Below, piece by piece: positions 1 through 11,070 of a DNA stretch of 64,000 bases. This DNA is from Azospirillum sp. (lineage in GTDB: Bacteria; Pseudomonadota; Alphaproteobacteria; Azospirillales; Azospirillaceae). The notes beneath the pieces were generated by a model. That model searched no databases and was not told the origin of the DNA. It saw nothing but the letters and a program-made list of their open reading frames with translations. Within the stretch, counting starts at the first letter, position 1; each line of letters starts with the position of its first letter. The position numbers were made by a program, and so were the translations under genes. The stretch spans positions 1 to 64,000 of the forward strand of contig JAIXPD010000010.1 in assembly GCA_027486405.1 (NCBI GenBank), written 5' to 3'.

Positions 1-68
1 GAAGGCGGGGATCCAGGCTTTCCCGTCAGAACCACTCTGCGAACTCTGGATCCCCGCCTTCGCGGGGA
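1..68. repeat. Extragenic palindromic repeat
   Basis: Bases 1-16 are the exact reverse complement of bases 46-61, giving a 16-bp stem with a 29-nt loop. A second nested hairpin is possible: TCCCCGC at 51-57 pairs with GCGGGGA at 62-68 around the loop CTTC. The GGATCCCCGCCTTCGCGGGG-type core is the style of dispersed extragenic palindromes that recur in many proteobacterial genomes. Only this copy is visible in the window, so its dispersal is an inference. Confidence 0.6.
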
Positions 69-136
69 TGACGAATGTCCTAATAGAGGAATTTCAAGCC
101 TTCACCCGATTGCCCTGCGGGTGAGAGGGTGATGGG

Positions 137-167
137 TTGACCTGCGCGGGTTGTGCTATAAGGTCAA
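137..167. promoter_or_regulatory. Inverted repeat upstream of the 169-aa gene, possible operator
   Basis: TTGACCT at 137-143 is the exact reverse complement of AGGTCAA at 161-167, with 17 nt between the arms. The spacer ends in a TATAAG-like element (157-162). TTGACC and TATAAG are only 14 bp apart, too close for a normal sigma-70 promoter, so an operator overlapping the promoter is as likely as a core promoter. It lies about 35 bp before the chosen ATG. Confidence 0.35.
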
Positions 168-201
168 TCATCCGATTCCGTCTCTTGTCTGTTCGAGTGC
201 C

Positions 202-711
202 ATGAGCAAGCGTCAATACACACGCGCCGAAGTCAAAGAATTGCTGGGTGCGTTGGAACGTCAATGCCGCGATGCTTCCAAACTCGCGGCGCTGGCCGAA
301 CGAGAGGCCAGCAAGCACAGCTTCAGCGCCTATCGCGAATTCCGCGACAAGGTGGGCGAGTTTCAGGCGCTGGTCATTTTGATCGAGCAACGTCTTCGCA
401 ATCTTGTGGACACCCGGTCCGACGATTTGCGCGACCAGTTCGAACGGCTGGACATGGTGATGCTGGCGCTGCTGGTGCGCGCGAGCATGCGCTTCTTCTT
501 TGTGCTGTCGGCCAACTCGGTGTTGCCGATGGGTGCCCGCGAGATTTTCGTGTCGGAGCTGCGCAGCCTGCACGACGCCAGCCAAAAACTGAACAACCCG
601 GCCTATGCGGGCAAATTGGGGCCGGAGTTGGAACGCGATCTGGAAACCGCGTCGATGATCCTGGAAGAGATCATCGACAAGGCTCCCAGCCTCTTGAGCT
701 TCAACAGCTAA
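202..711 (+). CDS. Conserved hypothetical protein, 169 aa
   Basis: I do not recognise the family. The product is soluble, rich in charged helix-forming residues, and has no signal peptide or clear membrane segment. A short hydrophobic stretch around MVMLALLVRASMRFFFVLSA is amphipathic rather than a convincing anchor. I chose the ATG at 202 (MSKRQYTRAEV) over an in-frame start at 151 because the leader encoded by 151-201 looks non-coding and overlaps the inverted repeat. The gene stands alone, convergent with the MetX-like gene, and a GC-rich hairpin separates the two stops. Its function is unknown. Confidence 0.7.
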   Translation: MSKRQYTRAEVKELLGALERQCRDASKLAALAEREASKHSFSAYREFRDKVGEFQALVILIEQRLRNLVDTRSDDLRDQFERLDMVMLALLVRASMRFFFVLSANSVLPMGAREIFVSELRSLHDASQKLNNPAYAGKLGPELERDLETASMILEEIIDKAPSLLSFNS

Positions 712-736
712 CGGACACCATCGGCCGGGGATGATC

Positions 737-762
737 GGCGGGGGGCCTGGATGGCCCCCGCC
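737..762. terminator. Hairpin between convergent genes
   Basis: GGCGGGGGGCC at 737-747 pairs with GGCCCCCGCC at 753-762 around a TGGAT loop, with one bulged G. It sits between the stop at 711 and the convergent stop at 781, so it probably ends transcription from both sides. No T-run follows on either strand. Confidence 0.5.
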
Positions 763-780
763 GCGTCTATCCGCCTCGGG

Positions 781-2031
781 TCACTTGGCCAGGAATTTGG
801 CGATGCTGTCGCCCGCCTTGGCGATGTTGGCAACCCCGTCCAGATGGCCGAGCGTGGAGGTGATGGCGTCGGTGTATTCCACCGCCACCCCCTGCTTTTC
901 CAACCGGTCCTTCAAGGGGCGCATGCCGCGCTCGGGCGGGAACACCATGTCATCGGCCGACGGGATGAGCAGGGTGGGGGCCTTCAGCTTGGCCAACCCC
1001 TCTTCCAGCGACGCGCCGTTGCCCATGACATAGGTCTGGCTGGCCTTGACCAGATACAGGAAATGGTTGGCGTCGCTGACGGCGGCGCGCCCGGCGGCGG
1101 CCTTGTCCAGCCACGCTTCGATGGCGTACTGGTTGCCCAGCGCGGCGCGCGGGTCCTTGCCCTCTTCCGCCCATTTGCGGCCAAAGGCGGCGTCGGCCCA
1201 TTTCCAATGGCGGGCGTGCAGCGTCACCAGCTTCAAGGCTTCGGTCAGACCGGCTTTCGGTTCGGTCTTGCCGTAGTAATCGCCGTTGTTCCAATTGGGA
1301 TCGAGCTTGATCGGGGCCGCCCACAGATTGAGCCAACCGATCAGGAAGGGGTCGGCCTCCGCCCCGCCAATCACGGCGATGACGCGCTTGACCATCTCGG
1401 GATAAGCCACGCCCCATTCCAACGCCTGGAGCGACCCCATCGAACCGCCCATCACCGCCTGCACGCCGGTGACGCCCAGGCTGTCGAGCAAGCCCTTTTG
1501 CACGTTGACGAAATCGCGGATGGTGACGACGGGGAAGGTCAGGCCATAGGGCTTGCCGGTGTCCGGGTTGATGCTGGCCGGGCCGGTGGTGATGACGGTG
1601 GGATCCTTGGCCGACAGATTGACCAGCGTGTCCGAGCTGATGATGAAGTATTTGTCGGTGTCCAGCGGCTTGCCGGGGCCAACAATGCTGTCCCAATAGC
1701 CGGGTGCGGCGTCCTCCGCCTTGTATTTCCCGGCAGCGTGGCTGCTGCCGCTGAAGAAATGGGTCAGCAGGATGACGTTGTCCTTGGCGTCGTTCAGCTT
1801 GCCGTAGCTTTCCCAACCGACGCGGACGTTCTTGATCGTCGCGCCGCCGGTGGTGGTGAGGGACGGCATCTCGAACGTCTTCTTTTCGACGATGCCATCC
1901 AGGGCAAACACCGGCGACGACGCCAGCACGCCCATCGCCAACGCCACCGCGCTGACGCAGCGCGCCAAGCGGCTGCCCAGCCCGCCGGTCCGCTTGGTTT
2001 GCCTCAACGCCCCCGTTGCCCCCTGCCGCAT
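781..2031 (-). CDS. Secreted MetX-like alpha/beta hydrolase (putative esterase)
   Basis: A 416-aa alpha/beta hydrolase of the homoserine O-acetyltransferase (MetX) fold, but with a signal peptide, which real MetX lacks. Residues 1-43 form a basic and hydrophobic leader with a likely cleavage after SPVFA. The nucleophile elbow is GGSMGS (Ser197) followed by LQALEW; the acid is in SADDMVFPP (about Asp361) and the histidine in LGHLDG (about His396). The start at 2031 is chosen because GGGAGGA lies 7 nt upstream; an ATG at 2052 would add seven residues with no ribosome binding site. A methionine-pathway role is unlikely for an exported enzyme, and an esterase or acyltransferase is more probable. 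The substrate is unknown. Confidence 0.8.
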   Translation of the reverse strand: MRQGATGALRQTKRTGGLGSRLARCVSAVALAMGVLASSPVFALDGIVEKKTFEMPSLTTTGGATIKNVRVGWESYGKLNDAKDNVILLTHFFSGSSHAAGKYKAEDAAPGYWDSIVGPGKPLDTDKYFIISSDTLVNLSAKDPTVITTGPASINPDTGKPYGLTFPVVTIRDFVNVQKGLLDSLGVTGVQAVMGGSMGSLQALEWGVAYPEMVKRVIAVIGGAEADPFLIGWLNLWAAPIKLDPNWNNGDYYGKTEPKAGLTEALKLVTLHARHWKWADAAFGRKWAEEGKDPRAALGNQYAIEAWLDKAAAGRAAVSDANHFLYLVKASQTYVMGNGASLEEGLAKLKAPTLLIPSADDMVFPPERGMRPLKDRLEKQGVAVEYTDAITSTLGHLDGVANIAKAGDSIAKFLAK

Positions 2032-2115
2032 CGCCCCGTCCTCCCGATTCATGTTGTGGACCGGGAGTTTACGGAAGCCATCGGCGCTGTCCAGCGGCGT
2101 TGCGTGACCAATGGG

Positions 2116-2436
2116 TTACGACAGACGCACCGCCGTACCGTTGATCGACACCATCAGCATGCCGTTTTCCTTGCCGAGAACCTCGTAATCCACATCGACG
2201 CCAACCACGGCGTCGGCCCCCAGCGCGCGGGCGGACTCGGTCAGATCGGCGAAGGCGGCTTCCCGCGCCTCGCGCAAGGCGTCCTGATAGCCCCCGGCAC
2301 GGCCGCCAACGATGTCGCGCACAGCGGCGAACAGATCGCGGAAGACGTTCACCCCGACGATGGCCTCGCCCGCGACCATGCCAAGATACTGGGTGATCCG
2401 GCGGCCTTCGACCGAATCGGTGCTGGTGACGATCAT
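2116..2436 (-). CDS. YbjQ / UPF0145 family protein
   Basis: A 106-aa protein matching the small YbjQ (UPF0145) family from end to end. Typical features are the opening beta strand [26 protein letters not shown], a central helix rich in Ala, Arg and Glu, and the [14 protein letters not shown] strand. Members form a pentameric heavy-metal-binding-like fold, but no biochemical role is settled. It lies 84 bp downstream of the MetX-like gene on the same strand order and is divergent from the LysE-family gene. Length and motifs are complete. Confidence 0.85.
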   Translation of the reverse strand: MIVTSTDSVEGRRITQYLGMVAGEAIVGVNVFRDLFAAVRDIVGGRAGGYQDALREAREAAFADLTESARALGADAVVGVDVDYEVLGKENGMLMVSINGTAVRLS

Positions 2437-2589
2437 GATGCCCCTTGTCCTGCGTTGTGGTTGCGACTGTGCGCCTCACAGATGGCCGCGCATGGCCGCC
2501 TTGCCAAGGGGGCGGGGGACGCGCCGCCGTTCCGCTTGCATGATGCGGCGTGGCCGGACCATCGCCACAGCGAACAAAAAGGGGGCGGT

Positions 2590-3225
2590 ATGGATCCGTT
2601 GGTGGCGTATGCGGGCATCGTCGGGGCGTTGGCGATCGGGGCGGCCAGCCCGGGGCCGAGCTTTCTGATGGTCGCGCGCAGTTCGGTGTCGGTGTCACGC
2701 CGCGCCGGTCTGGCGGCGGCGTTCGGCATGGGGATGGGTGGTGTGCTGTTCGCCTCTCTGGCGTTGCTGGGGCTGCACAGCCTGCTGACGCAGGTGGGAT
2801 GGCTTTACGCGGGGTTGAAGGCGGCGGGCGGTCTGTATCTGCTGTGGATGGCCTATCGGCTGTGGCGCGGGGCGGCGGATCCATTGCCCATGAGCGTGGA
2901 GGGACCGACCACGCCCAAGGGATTGGCGCGCGCCTGCGCGCTGGGGTTCGTCACCCAGGTCAGCAACCCGAAAACAGCCGTGGTCTATGGCAGCATCTTC
3001 GCCGCTTTGTTGCCCGCCGATCCGGCAAGCTGGCTGCTGTTGGCGATTCCGCCGTCGGTCCTTGCCATCGAAACGGGGTGGTACAGCGTCGTTGCCATGG
3101 CCTTTTCCGCCGAACAGCCGCGCGCGGCCTATCTGCGCTCCAAAAGCCGGGTGGATCGGCTGGCCGCGCTGGCCATGGGCGGGCTTGGCCTGCGTCTGGT
3201 CGCCGACGCCGCCCCACAAGGATGA
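2590..3225 (+). CDS. LysE/RhtB-family amino-acid exporter
   Basis: A 211-aa inner-membrane transporter of the LysE/RhtB superfamily. The hallmark GAASPGPSFLMV lies in the first membrane segment (about residues 14-28), followed by five or six hydrophobic helices. The family motif LGFVTQVSNPKTAVVYGSIF is at about 118-137. Members export amino acids or their analogues by proton antiport; the substrate cannot be read from the sequence. The start follows an A- and G-rich ribosome site (AAAAAGGGGG) at about 2575-2586. The gene is divergent from the YbjQ gene and convergent with tex. Confidence 0.85.
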   Translation: MDPLVAYAGIVGALAIGAASPGPSFLMVARSSVSVSRRAGLAAAFGMGMGGVLFASLALLGLHSLLTQVGWLYAGLKAAGGLYLLWMAYRLWRGAADPLPMSVEGPTTPKGLARACALGFVTQVSNPKTAVVYGSIFAALLPADPASWLLLAIPPSVLAIETGWYSVVAMAFSAEQPRAAYLRSKSRVDRLAALAMGGLGLRLVADAAPQG

Positions 3226-3234
3226 ACGAACGCG

Positions 3235-3268
3235 CCGCCCGGCCAGAGTGCGGTCGGGCGGTGTTCTT
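3235..3268 (+). terminator. Hairpin terminator after the LysE-family gene
   Basis: CCGCCCG at 3235-3241 pairs with CGGGCGG at 3255-3261, and the T-rich TGTTCTTT follows on the plus strand. It lies between the convergent stops at 3225 and 3278. Confidence 0.55.
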
Positions 3269-3277
3269 TGCGGCTCG

Positions 3278-5689
<2,412 letters not shown>

Positions 5690-5947
5690 AGGCAGGGGAA
5701 TCCGCGCTGGCTGTTGGAGAGAAAGACGGCGGCTCCTATAGCGCGATTGGGCGGACCCGACCAGCGTCGTGATGGCACGGCGGGCGCACGCGCCCTCTCC
5801 CCCACCGGTTGCCACAAAATCATCACGGCAATCGCGACCATTGGACAAAATTTCTGGTGTCGTTTTCCCTTGCCAAACCTATGGGCAATATCCTTACACT
5901 AAGCCCCCATCCAAACAGTGGGTTTGGTCCATAACAGGTCTGATCCC

Positions 5948-7999
5948 GTGACGCTTCTGTTCGTCGCCCTTCTTGCGCTGTTCGCCCTGGCGGTGGTCGG
6001 GGTGGCGGCGCGCCGGTCGCCCTGGGTCGGAACCGCCGTGTATGGCGGGACCGCAACGGCCTGTGGGCTGATCGGGCTGTGGGCCGTTGGGGCATTGGTC
6101 GGGCGGGACGGGGCGGTGGCGGCGGTGCTGCCGATTGGCGTGCCCTGGATCGGCGTCCATCTGCGGGCCGATGGGGTGAGCGCCTTTTTCCTGCTGGTCG
6201 TCGCGCTGGGCGGTGTGACCGCCAGCCTGTTCGGCTGGGGTTATGAGCGGGCGCATGAGCAGGCTGCGGATCACAGCGGCGTTCACAGCGGCGGGGAGAG
6301 CGGCCCGGTTCTGCCCTTTTTCCCGCTGTTCCTGGCGGGGATGAGTTTGGTGCTGCTGGCCAACGACGCCTTCAGCTTTCTGGTGTCGTGGGAGTTCATG
6401 TCCCTGACCTCCTGGCTGCTGGTGCTGTCCACCCACCGCGATCCCGACACACCCGACGCCGCCCGGCTGTATCTGATGATGGCGGTTCTCGGCACCCTCT
6501 GCCTGCTGTTGGCCTTTGGCCTGCTGGTGGGGACGGGGGGCGATTACCGTTTCGACGCGATCCGCCAGCACCCGCCCGAAGCCGGGGCGGCGGCTCTGGT
6601 CGTGCTGCTGATGGTGTTGGGGGCCGGGTCGAAAGCCGGGCTGGTTCCGCTGCACGTCTGGTTGCCCCTGGCCCACCCGGCGGCTCCCAGCCATGTGTCG
6701 GCGCTGATGTCGGGGGTGATGACCAAGGTGGCGGTCTACGCCCTGGTCCGCGTTTTGTTCGATCTGCTGGGCGAGCCGGTGTGGTGGTGGGGCGGGGCGC
6801 TGATGGCGGCGGGCGCGGTCACGGCGGTGATGGGGGTGCTCTACGCCCTGATGCAGGACGACGTGAAACGGCTGCTGGCCTGTTCGACCATCGAAAACAT
6901 CGGCGTGATCCTCATCGCGCTGGGCCTTGCCCTGGTGTTCAAGGCCAGCCACACCCCGGTGATCGCCGCCCTGGCGCTCAGCGCGGCGCTGCTGCACGTC
7001 GTCAACCATTCCCTGTTCAAAAGCCTGCTGTTCTTCGTCGCCGGGGCGATCCTGACCGCCACCGGCACGCGCGACCTGAACCGGCTGGGCGGCTTGATCC
7101 ACCGGATGCCGACCACGGCGGTGCTGGCCCTGATCGGGGCGGCGGCGATTTCCGCCCTGCCGCCTTTGAACGGCTTCGTCGGCGAATGGCTGCTGTTTCA
7201 GGCGATCCTGAACGCCCCGGCGCTGCCGGAATGGTCGCTGAAAATCGGCATCGCCGTGGTGGGGGCGGCGGTGGCGCTGGCGGCGGCGCTGGCGGCGGCC
7301 TGCTTCGTCCGGCTCTACGGCATCGCCTTTCTCGGGCGGCCCCGCTCGGCCGAAGCGGGGCGGGCGGGGGAGGTCGGGCGGGCGATGCTGGCCGGAATGG
7401 CCATCCCGGCGGCGCTGTGCGTGGCGCTGGGCGTGCTGCCGACGTTCGTGATCCGGCTGTTCGAACCCGCCGTCCGCGCCATGGTGCAGGCTGGTCCGTT
7501 CGACGACCGCAGCTATCAGCCCTGGATCTGGCTGGCCCCGACCTCGGCGATTGGCAACTCCTACAACGGCTTGATCCTGCTGGGGATGATCGCCGCGCTG
7601 TCGGTGGCGCTGGTGCTGGCGATCCACCGCTGGGCCTCCGACCGGGTCCGGCGCTCCATCGCCTGGGGCTGCGGCCATGACGGGGACGACCCGGCGGCGT
7701 TGTCGCAATACAGCGCGTCGAGCTTTGCCCAACCGATCCGCCGCGCCTTCGGCGGCACCGTGTTCAACGCGCGCGACCGGGTGGAGATGCCCGAACCGGG
7801 CGACACCCGCCCCGCCCGCCTGACGGTGTGCTGGACCGATCCGGCCTGGGCCTTTCTGTTCACCCCGGTGCGCCGGGCGGTGAACTGGCTGGCCGATCAT
7901 GCCGATGCCCTGCAATTCCTGACCATCCGCAGCTATCTGACCCTGATGTTCGCGGCGCTGGTGGTGGTGTTGACCCTGGTTGCGGTGGTGCGGTCATGA
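5948..7999 (+). CDS. hyfB: Hydrogenase-4 subunit B-like proton channel subunit of an Ehr complex
   Basis: A 683-aa, many-helix membrane protein of the ND5/NuoL/MrpA antiporter family, closest in architecture to HyfB/HycC. Conserved signatures include SWEFMSLTSWLLVLS, AGLVPLHVWLPLAHPAAPS, MTKVAVYALVRVL, the broken-helix region ACSTIENIGVILIALG, LLHVVNHSLFKSLLF and ALPPLNGFVGEWLLF. It should be one of two proton-translocating subunits here, with HyfF as the other. The start is uncertain: GTG 5948 gives the expected leader VTLLFVALLALF, and GTG 5918 would add ten hydrophilic residues. It is the first gene of a six-gene operon, and its stop overlaps the next start as ATGA. Confidence 0.9.
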   Translation: MTLLFVALLALFALAVVGVAARRSPWVGTAVYGGTATACGLIGLWAVGALVGRDGAVAAVLPIGVPWIGVHLRADGVSAFFLLVVALGGVTASLFGWGYERAHEQAADHSGVHSGGESGPVLPFFPLFLAGMSLVLLANDAFSFLVSWEFMSLTSWLLVLSTHRDPDTPDAARLYLMMAVLGTLCLLLAFGLLVGTGGDYRFDAIRQHPPEAGAAALVVLLMVLGAGSKAGLVPLHVWLPLAHPAAPSHVSALMSGVMTKVAVYALVRVLFDLLGEPVWWWGGALMAAGAVTAVMGVLYALMQDDVKRLLACSTIENIGVILIALGLALVFKASHTPVIAALALSAALLHVVNHSLFKSLLFFVAGAILTATGTRDLNRLGGLIHRMPTTAVLALIGAAAISALPPLNGFVGEWLLFQAILNAPALPEWSLKIGIAVVGAAVALAAALAAACFVRLYGIAFLGRPRSAEAGRAGEVGRAMLAGMAIPAALCVALGVLPTFVIRLFEPAVRAMVQAGPFDDRSYQPWIWLAPTSAIGNSYNGLILLGMIAALSVALVLAIHRWASDRVRRSIAWGCGHDGDDPAALSQYSASSFAQPIRRAFGGTVFNARDRVEMPEPGDTRPARLTVCWTDPAWAFLFTPVRRAVNWLADHADALQFLTIRSYLTLMFAALVVVLTLVAVVRS

Positions 8000-8940
8000 T
8001 CGCGGCGGTGATCCATCAAGTCCTGCATATGGCGTTGGTGCTGGCGCTGGCACCGCTGCTGACCGGCTGGGTCCGGCTGGTGAAATCCCGGCTGGTCGGG
8101 CGGCGGGGGGCGTCGGTGCTTCAGCCCTACCGCGATCTTGCCCGCCTGCTGCGGAAAGAGGTGGTGTTGGCGGACAACGCGTCCTGGCTGTTCCGCTCCG
8201 TTCCCTATGTGATGTTCACCGCCATCTGGCTGGCCGCCGGGCTGGTCCCGGTCTTCACCACCGATCTGGCGCTGGCCCCCACCGGCGACCTGATCGCCCT
8301 GATCGCCCTGCTGGGGACCGCGCGCTTTTTCCTGGCGCTGGCGGGAATGGACACCGGAACCAGCTTTGGCGGCATCGGCTCCTCGCGCGAGATGATGATC
8401 GCGGCGTTGGCCGAACCGGCGATGCTGATGGTGGTGTTTTCCGTCGCCGTGCTGGTGCGGACCACCTCGCTGGCCGAAATCGCCGTCTACATGATGGGCG
8501 GGACCGTGGGCCTGCGGGTGTCGCTGGCGCTGGCGTTGATCGCGCTGGTGATGGTGGCGATCGCCGAAAACGCCCGCATCCCCATCGACAACCCGGCCAC
8601 GCATCTGGAACTGACCATGGTGCACGAAGCGATGGTTCTGGAATATTCCGGCCGCCATCTGGCGTTGATCGAAGGGGCGGCGATGCTCAAGCTGCTGCTC
8701 TACGCCGCCGTGATCGCCTGCGTCTTCGCGCCCTGGGGCATGGCCACGCCGACGCAGGGCAGCCTGTGGATCGGTCTGCTGAGCTTCCTGGCCAAGCTGG
8801 CGGCGGCGGGGGCCGCGTTGGCGCTGTTCGAAACCAGCATCGCCAAGATGCGGGTGTTCCGGGTCGGCGAGTTCCTGGGCGGGGCGCTGCTGCTCAGCCT
8901 GCTGGGGGCCATCTTCCTTTACGTGTCGCGGGGGGTGTGA
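7996..8940 (+). CDS. hyfC: HyfC/HycD/NuoH-like membrane subunit
   Basis: A 314-aa membrane subunit homologous to NuoH and HycD/HyfC, which anchors the hydrophilic arm and forms part of the quinone or proton path. Family signs are GRRGASVLQPYRDLARLLRK near residue 35, the acidic loop NARIPIDNPATHLELTMVHE and the following EYSGRHLALIEGA. It starts in a four-base ATGA overlap with hyfB and ends directly against the GTG of the next gene, so translation is coupled. The NuoH-type quinone-chamber acidic residues look only partly kept, as in other group 4 hydrogenase complexes. Confidence 0.9.
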   Translation: MIAAVIHQVLHMALVLALAPLLTGWVRLVKSRLVGRRGASVLQPYRDLARLLRKEVVLADNASWLFRSVPYVMFTAIWLAAGLVPVFTTDLALAPTGDLIALIALLGTARFFLALAGMDTGTSFGGIGSSREMMIAALAEPAMLMVVFSVAVLVRTTSLAEIAVYMMGGTVGLRVSLALALIALVMVAIAENARIPIDNPATHLELTMVHEAMVLEYSGRHLALIEGAAMLKLLLYAAVIACVFAPWGMATPTQGSLWIGLLSFLAKLAAAGAALALFETSIAKMRVFRVGEFLGGALLLSLLGAIFLYVSRGV

Positions 8941-9603
8941 GTGATCGACATCGGTTACGACGCGGCCCATCTGCTCGGCGCGCTGGTTCTGATGACCAGC
9001 TTCGCGCTGCTCTATCAACGGCGGCTGTTCTCGCTGCTGAACGTCTTCACCATCCAGGCCCTGGCCCTGAGCGGGGCGGCGGCGTGGCAGGCCTACGCCC
9101 ATGACGAGCCGCACCTCTACATCACCGCGCTGCTGACACTGACCCTGAAGGCCATCGCCATTCCGGTGGCGCTGCACCGGATCATCCAGCGGCTGCACAT
9201 CGAACGCACGGTCGAACCGGCGCTGGGCATCGGCCTGACCATGGTGGCGGGGGTGTCGCTGGTCACGCTGTCGATCCTGCTGGTGCTGCCGGTGACGGAG
9301 AACGCCACCGCGCTGACGCGCGAGGATCTGGCGCTGTCGCTGTCGGTGGTGCTGCTGGGGCTGTTGATGATGATTTCCCGGCGCAACGCGGTCAGCCAGG
9401 TGGTCGGGTTCATGTCGATCGAAAACGGCCTGATCCTGGCGGCGGTCGGGGTGGCGGGGATGCCGCTGGTGGTGGAGATGTCCATCGCCTTTTCCGTCAT
9501 GGTCGCCTTCATCATCTTCGGCATCTTCCTGTTCCAGATCCGCGAGCGGTTCGAAACGCTGGACGTGCGCAAGATCGAAAGCTTTCGGGGGGAAAGCGAT
9601 TGA
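8941..9603 (+). CDS. hyfE: HyfE-like (NuoK-related) membrane subunit
   Basis: A 220-aa membrane protein of the HyfE family, whose second half corresponds to NuoK. It has about seven hydrophobic helices. The NuoK-like stretch runs from LSLSVVLLGLLMMISRRNAV through GFMSIENGLILAAVGVAGMP (the conserved Glu in SIEN) to AFIIFGIFLFQIRERF. The GTG at 8941 follows the previous TGA without a gap. HycD-type formate hydrogenlyase operons lack HyfE, so its presence places this cluster with hydrogenase-4 and Ehr complexes. The last codon overlaps the TTG start of hyfF. Confidence 0.88.
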   Translation: MIDIGYDAAHLLGALVLMTSFALLYQRRLFSLLNVFTIQALALSGAAAWQAYAHDEPHLYITALLTLTLKAIAIPVALHRIIQRLHIERTVEPALGIGLTMVAGVSLVTLSILLVLPVTENATALTREDLALSLSVVLLGLLMMISRRNAVSQVVGFMSIENGLILAAVGVAGMPLVVEMSIAFSVMVAFIIFGIFLFQIRERFETLDVRKIESFRGESD

Positions 9604-11057
9604 CCCCGGCCCTGCCCACCATGTTGCCCACCATGTTGCCCATCGTCTTGATCGCGCCGTTGGTGATGGCGGCACTGCTGGCCCTGGTCCCGAACTGGCG
9701 GCTGGCCTCCTGGCTGAATGTGGGGGCTTGCGCGGTGACGTTCGCCGCGTCGCTGGCCCTGTTCACCGCCAAACCGGCGGCCACCGCCATGCTGGTGCTC
9801 GACGCCTTCAACGTCGCCCTGATCGCGCTGACCGCCTTCGTCGGCCTGACCACCGCCATCTTTTCCGCCGGATACATCGGGCACGAGGTGGCAAGCGGCA
9901 CGCTCAACCCGCTGCGTCTGCGCTTTTACCACGCGATGTTCCAGGCCTTCCTGTTCACCCTGCTGCTGGCGCTGTCGGCCAACAATCTGGGCGTGCTGTG
10001 GGTGGCGATTGAAGGGGCGACGCTGACCACCGTGCTGATGGTCAGCCTGTACCGCACGGCGGCCAGCATCGAGGCGGCGTGGAAATACTTCATCCTCTGC
10101 GGCGTGGGCATCGCGCTGGCCCTGTTCGGCACGATCCTGATCTATCTGGCCGCCCAGCCGGTGATGGGGCCGGGGCTGGCGGCGATGACCTGGACCCGGC
10201 TGCTGGCCGACGCCGCGCGGATCGAGCCGAACATCCTCAACCTCGCCTTCGTGTTCCTGCTGATCGGCTATGGGACCAAGGTCGGGCTGGCCCCGCTGCA
10301 CGCCTGGTTGCCCGACGCCCACGCCGAAGGGCCGACGCCGATTTCCGCCGTGCTGTCGGGGTTGCTGCTCAACGTGGCGCTTTACGCCGTGCTGCGCTTC
10401 AAGATGCTGCTGGCGGCCAACGGGGCGGCGCTGGCACCGGGGCCGCTGCTGATGGTGATGGGGCTGTCGTCGCTGCTGCTGGCCGCGCTGATGCTGTACC
10501 GGCGGCGCGACATCAAACGCTTTTTCGCCTACAGCTCCATCGAACATATGGGCATCATCGCCTTTGCCTTCGGCATCGGCGGGCCGCTGGCCAATTTTGC
10601 CGGGCTGCTGCACATGGCGATGCACAGCCTGACCAAATCGGCGATCTTCTTCGCCGTCGGCCACGCGGTGCAGATCGGCGGAACCCAACGGATCGACGGC
10701 ATCCGGGGGCTGACCGTCAGCCATCCGGCCTTGGGCTGGGGCCTGCTGGCCGGGGTGGTCGCCATCGCCGGGCTGCCGCCCTTCGGTGTGTTCATGAGCG
10801 AGTTCCTGCTCATCACCAGCACCTTTGCCCGCCAGCCCTGGTTGGGGTTGCTGCTGGTGTTGGGCATCGCGGTGGCCTTTGGCGCGCTGGTTCTGCGGGT
10901 GCAGCGGCTGTGCTTCGGCGCGCCCACCGGCGGCGCGCCGATCCATGGCACGCTGCTGCCGCTCTACGCGCATCTCGCCGTGGTCCTGGTGGCCGGTGTG
11001 TGGTTGCCCGCCCCGCTGGTCGCCTGGTTCCAGGCGGTCGCCGCGCTGCTGGGTTAG
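9600..11057 (+). CDS. hyfF: HyfF-like (ND4/ND5-type) proton channel subunit
   Basis: A 485-aa antiporter-like membrane subunit. Motifs are SANNLGVLWVAIEGATLTTV (the key Glu of the first helix set), YGTKVGLAPLHAWLPDAHAE, GPTPISAVLSGLLLNVALYA, the second broken-helix area YSSIEHMGIIAFAFGIGG and LHMAMHSLTKSAIFF. Together with HyfB it should pump or leak protons when driven by the soluble arm. The annotated start is TTG 9600, overlapping the hyfE stop; an ATG at 9621 (MLPTMLPIVLIAP) is a reasonable alternative. A GGGAGGGGG ribosome site follows its stop and serves hyfG. Confidence 0.9.
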   Translation: MTPALPTMLPTMLPIVLIAPLVMAALLALVPNWRLASWLNVGACAVTFAASLALFTAKPAATAMLVLDAFNVALIALTAFVGLTTAIFSAGYIGHEVASGTLNPLRLRFYHAMFQAFLFTLLLALSANNLGVLWVAIEGATLTTVLMVSLYRTAASIEAAWKYFILCGVGIALALFGTILIYLAAQPVMGPGLAAMTWTRLLADAARIEPNILNLAFVFLLIGYGTKVGLAPLHAWLPDAHAEGPTPISAVLSGLLLNVALYAVLRFKMLLAANGAALAPGPLLMVMGLSSLLLAALMLYRRRDIKRFFAYSSIEHMGIIAFAFGIGGPLANFAGLLHMAMHSLTKSAIFFAVGHAVQIGGTQRIDGIRGLTVSHPALGWGLLAGVVAIAGLPPFGVFMSEFLLITSTFARQPWLGLLLVLGIAVAFGALVLRVQRLCFGAPTGGAPIHGTLLPLYAHLAVVLVAGVWLPAPLVAWFQAVAALLG

Positions 11058-11070
11058 GGGAGGGGGCCGC

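Noticed and set aside
5872-5904. Promoter TTGCCA / TACACT before hyfB
   Set aside because: The spacer is 19 bp, too long for confidence; not listed as a feature.
5918-8940. True [NiFe] hydrogenase-4 or formate hydrogenlyase operon
   Set aside because: The large subunit has Ser in place of the L1 cysteines and no maturation tail, and no formate dehydrogenase or hyp genes are nearby.
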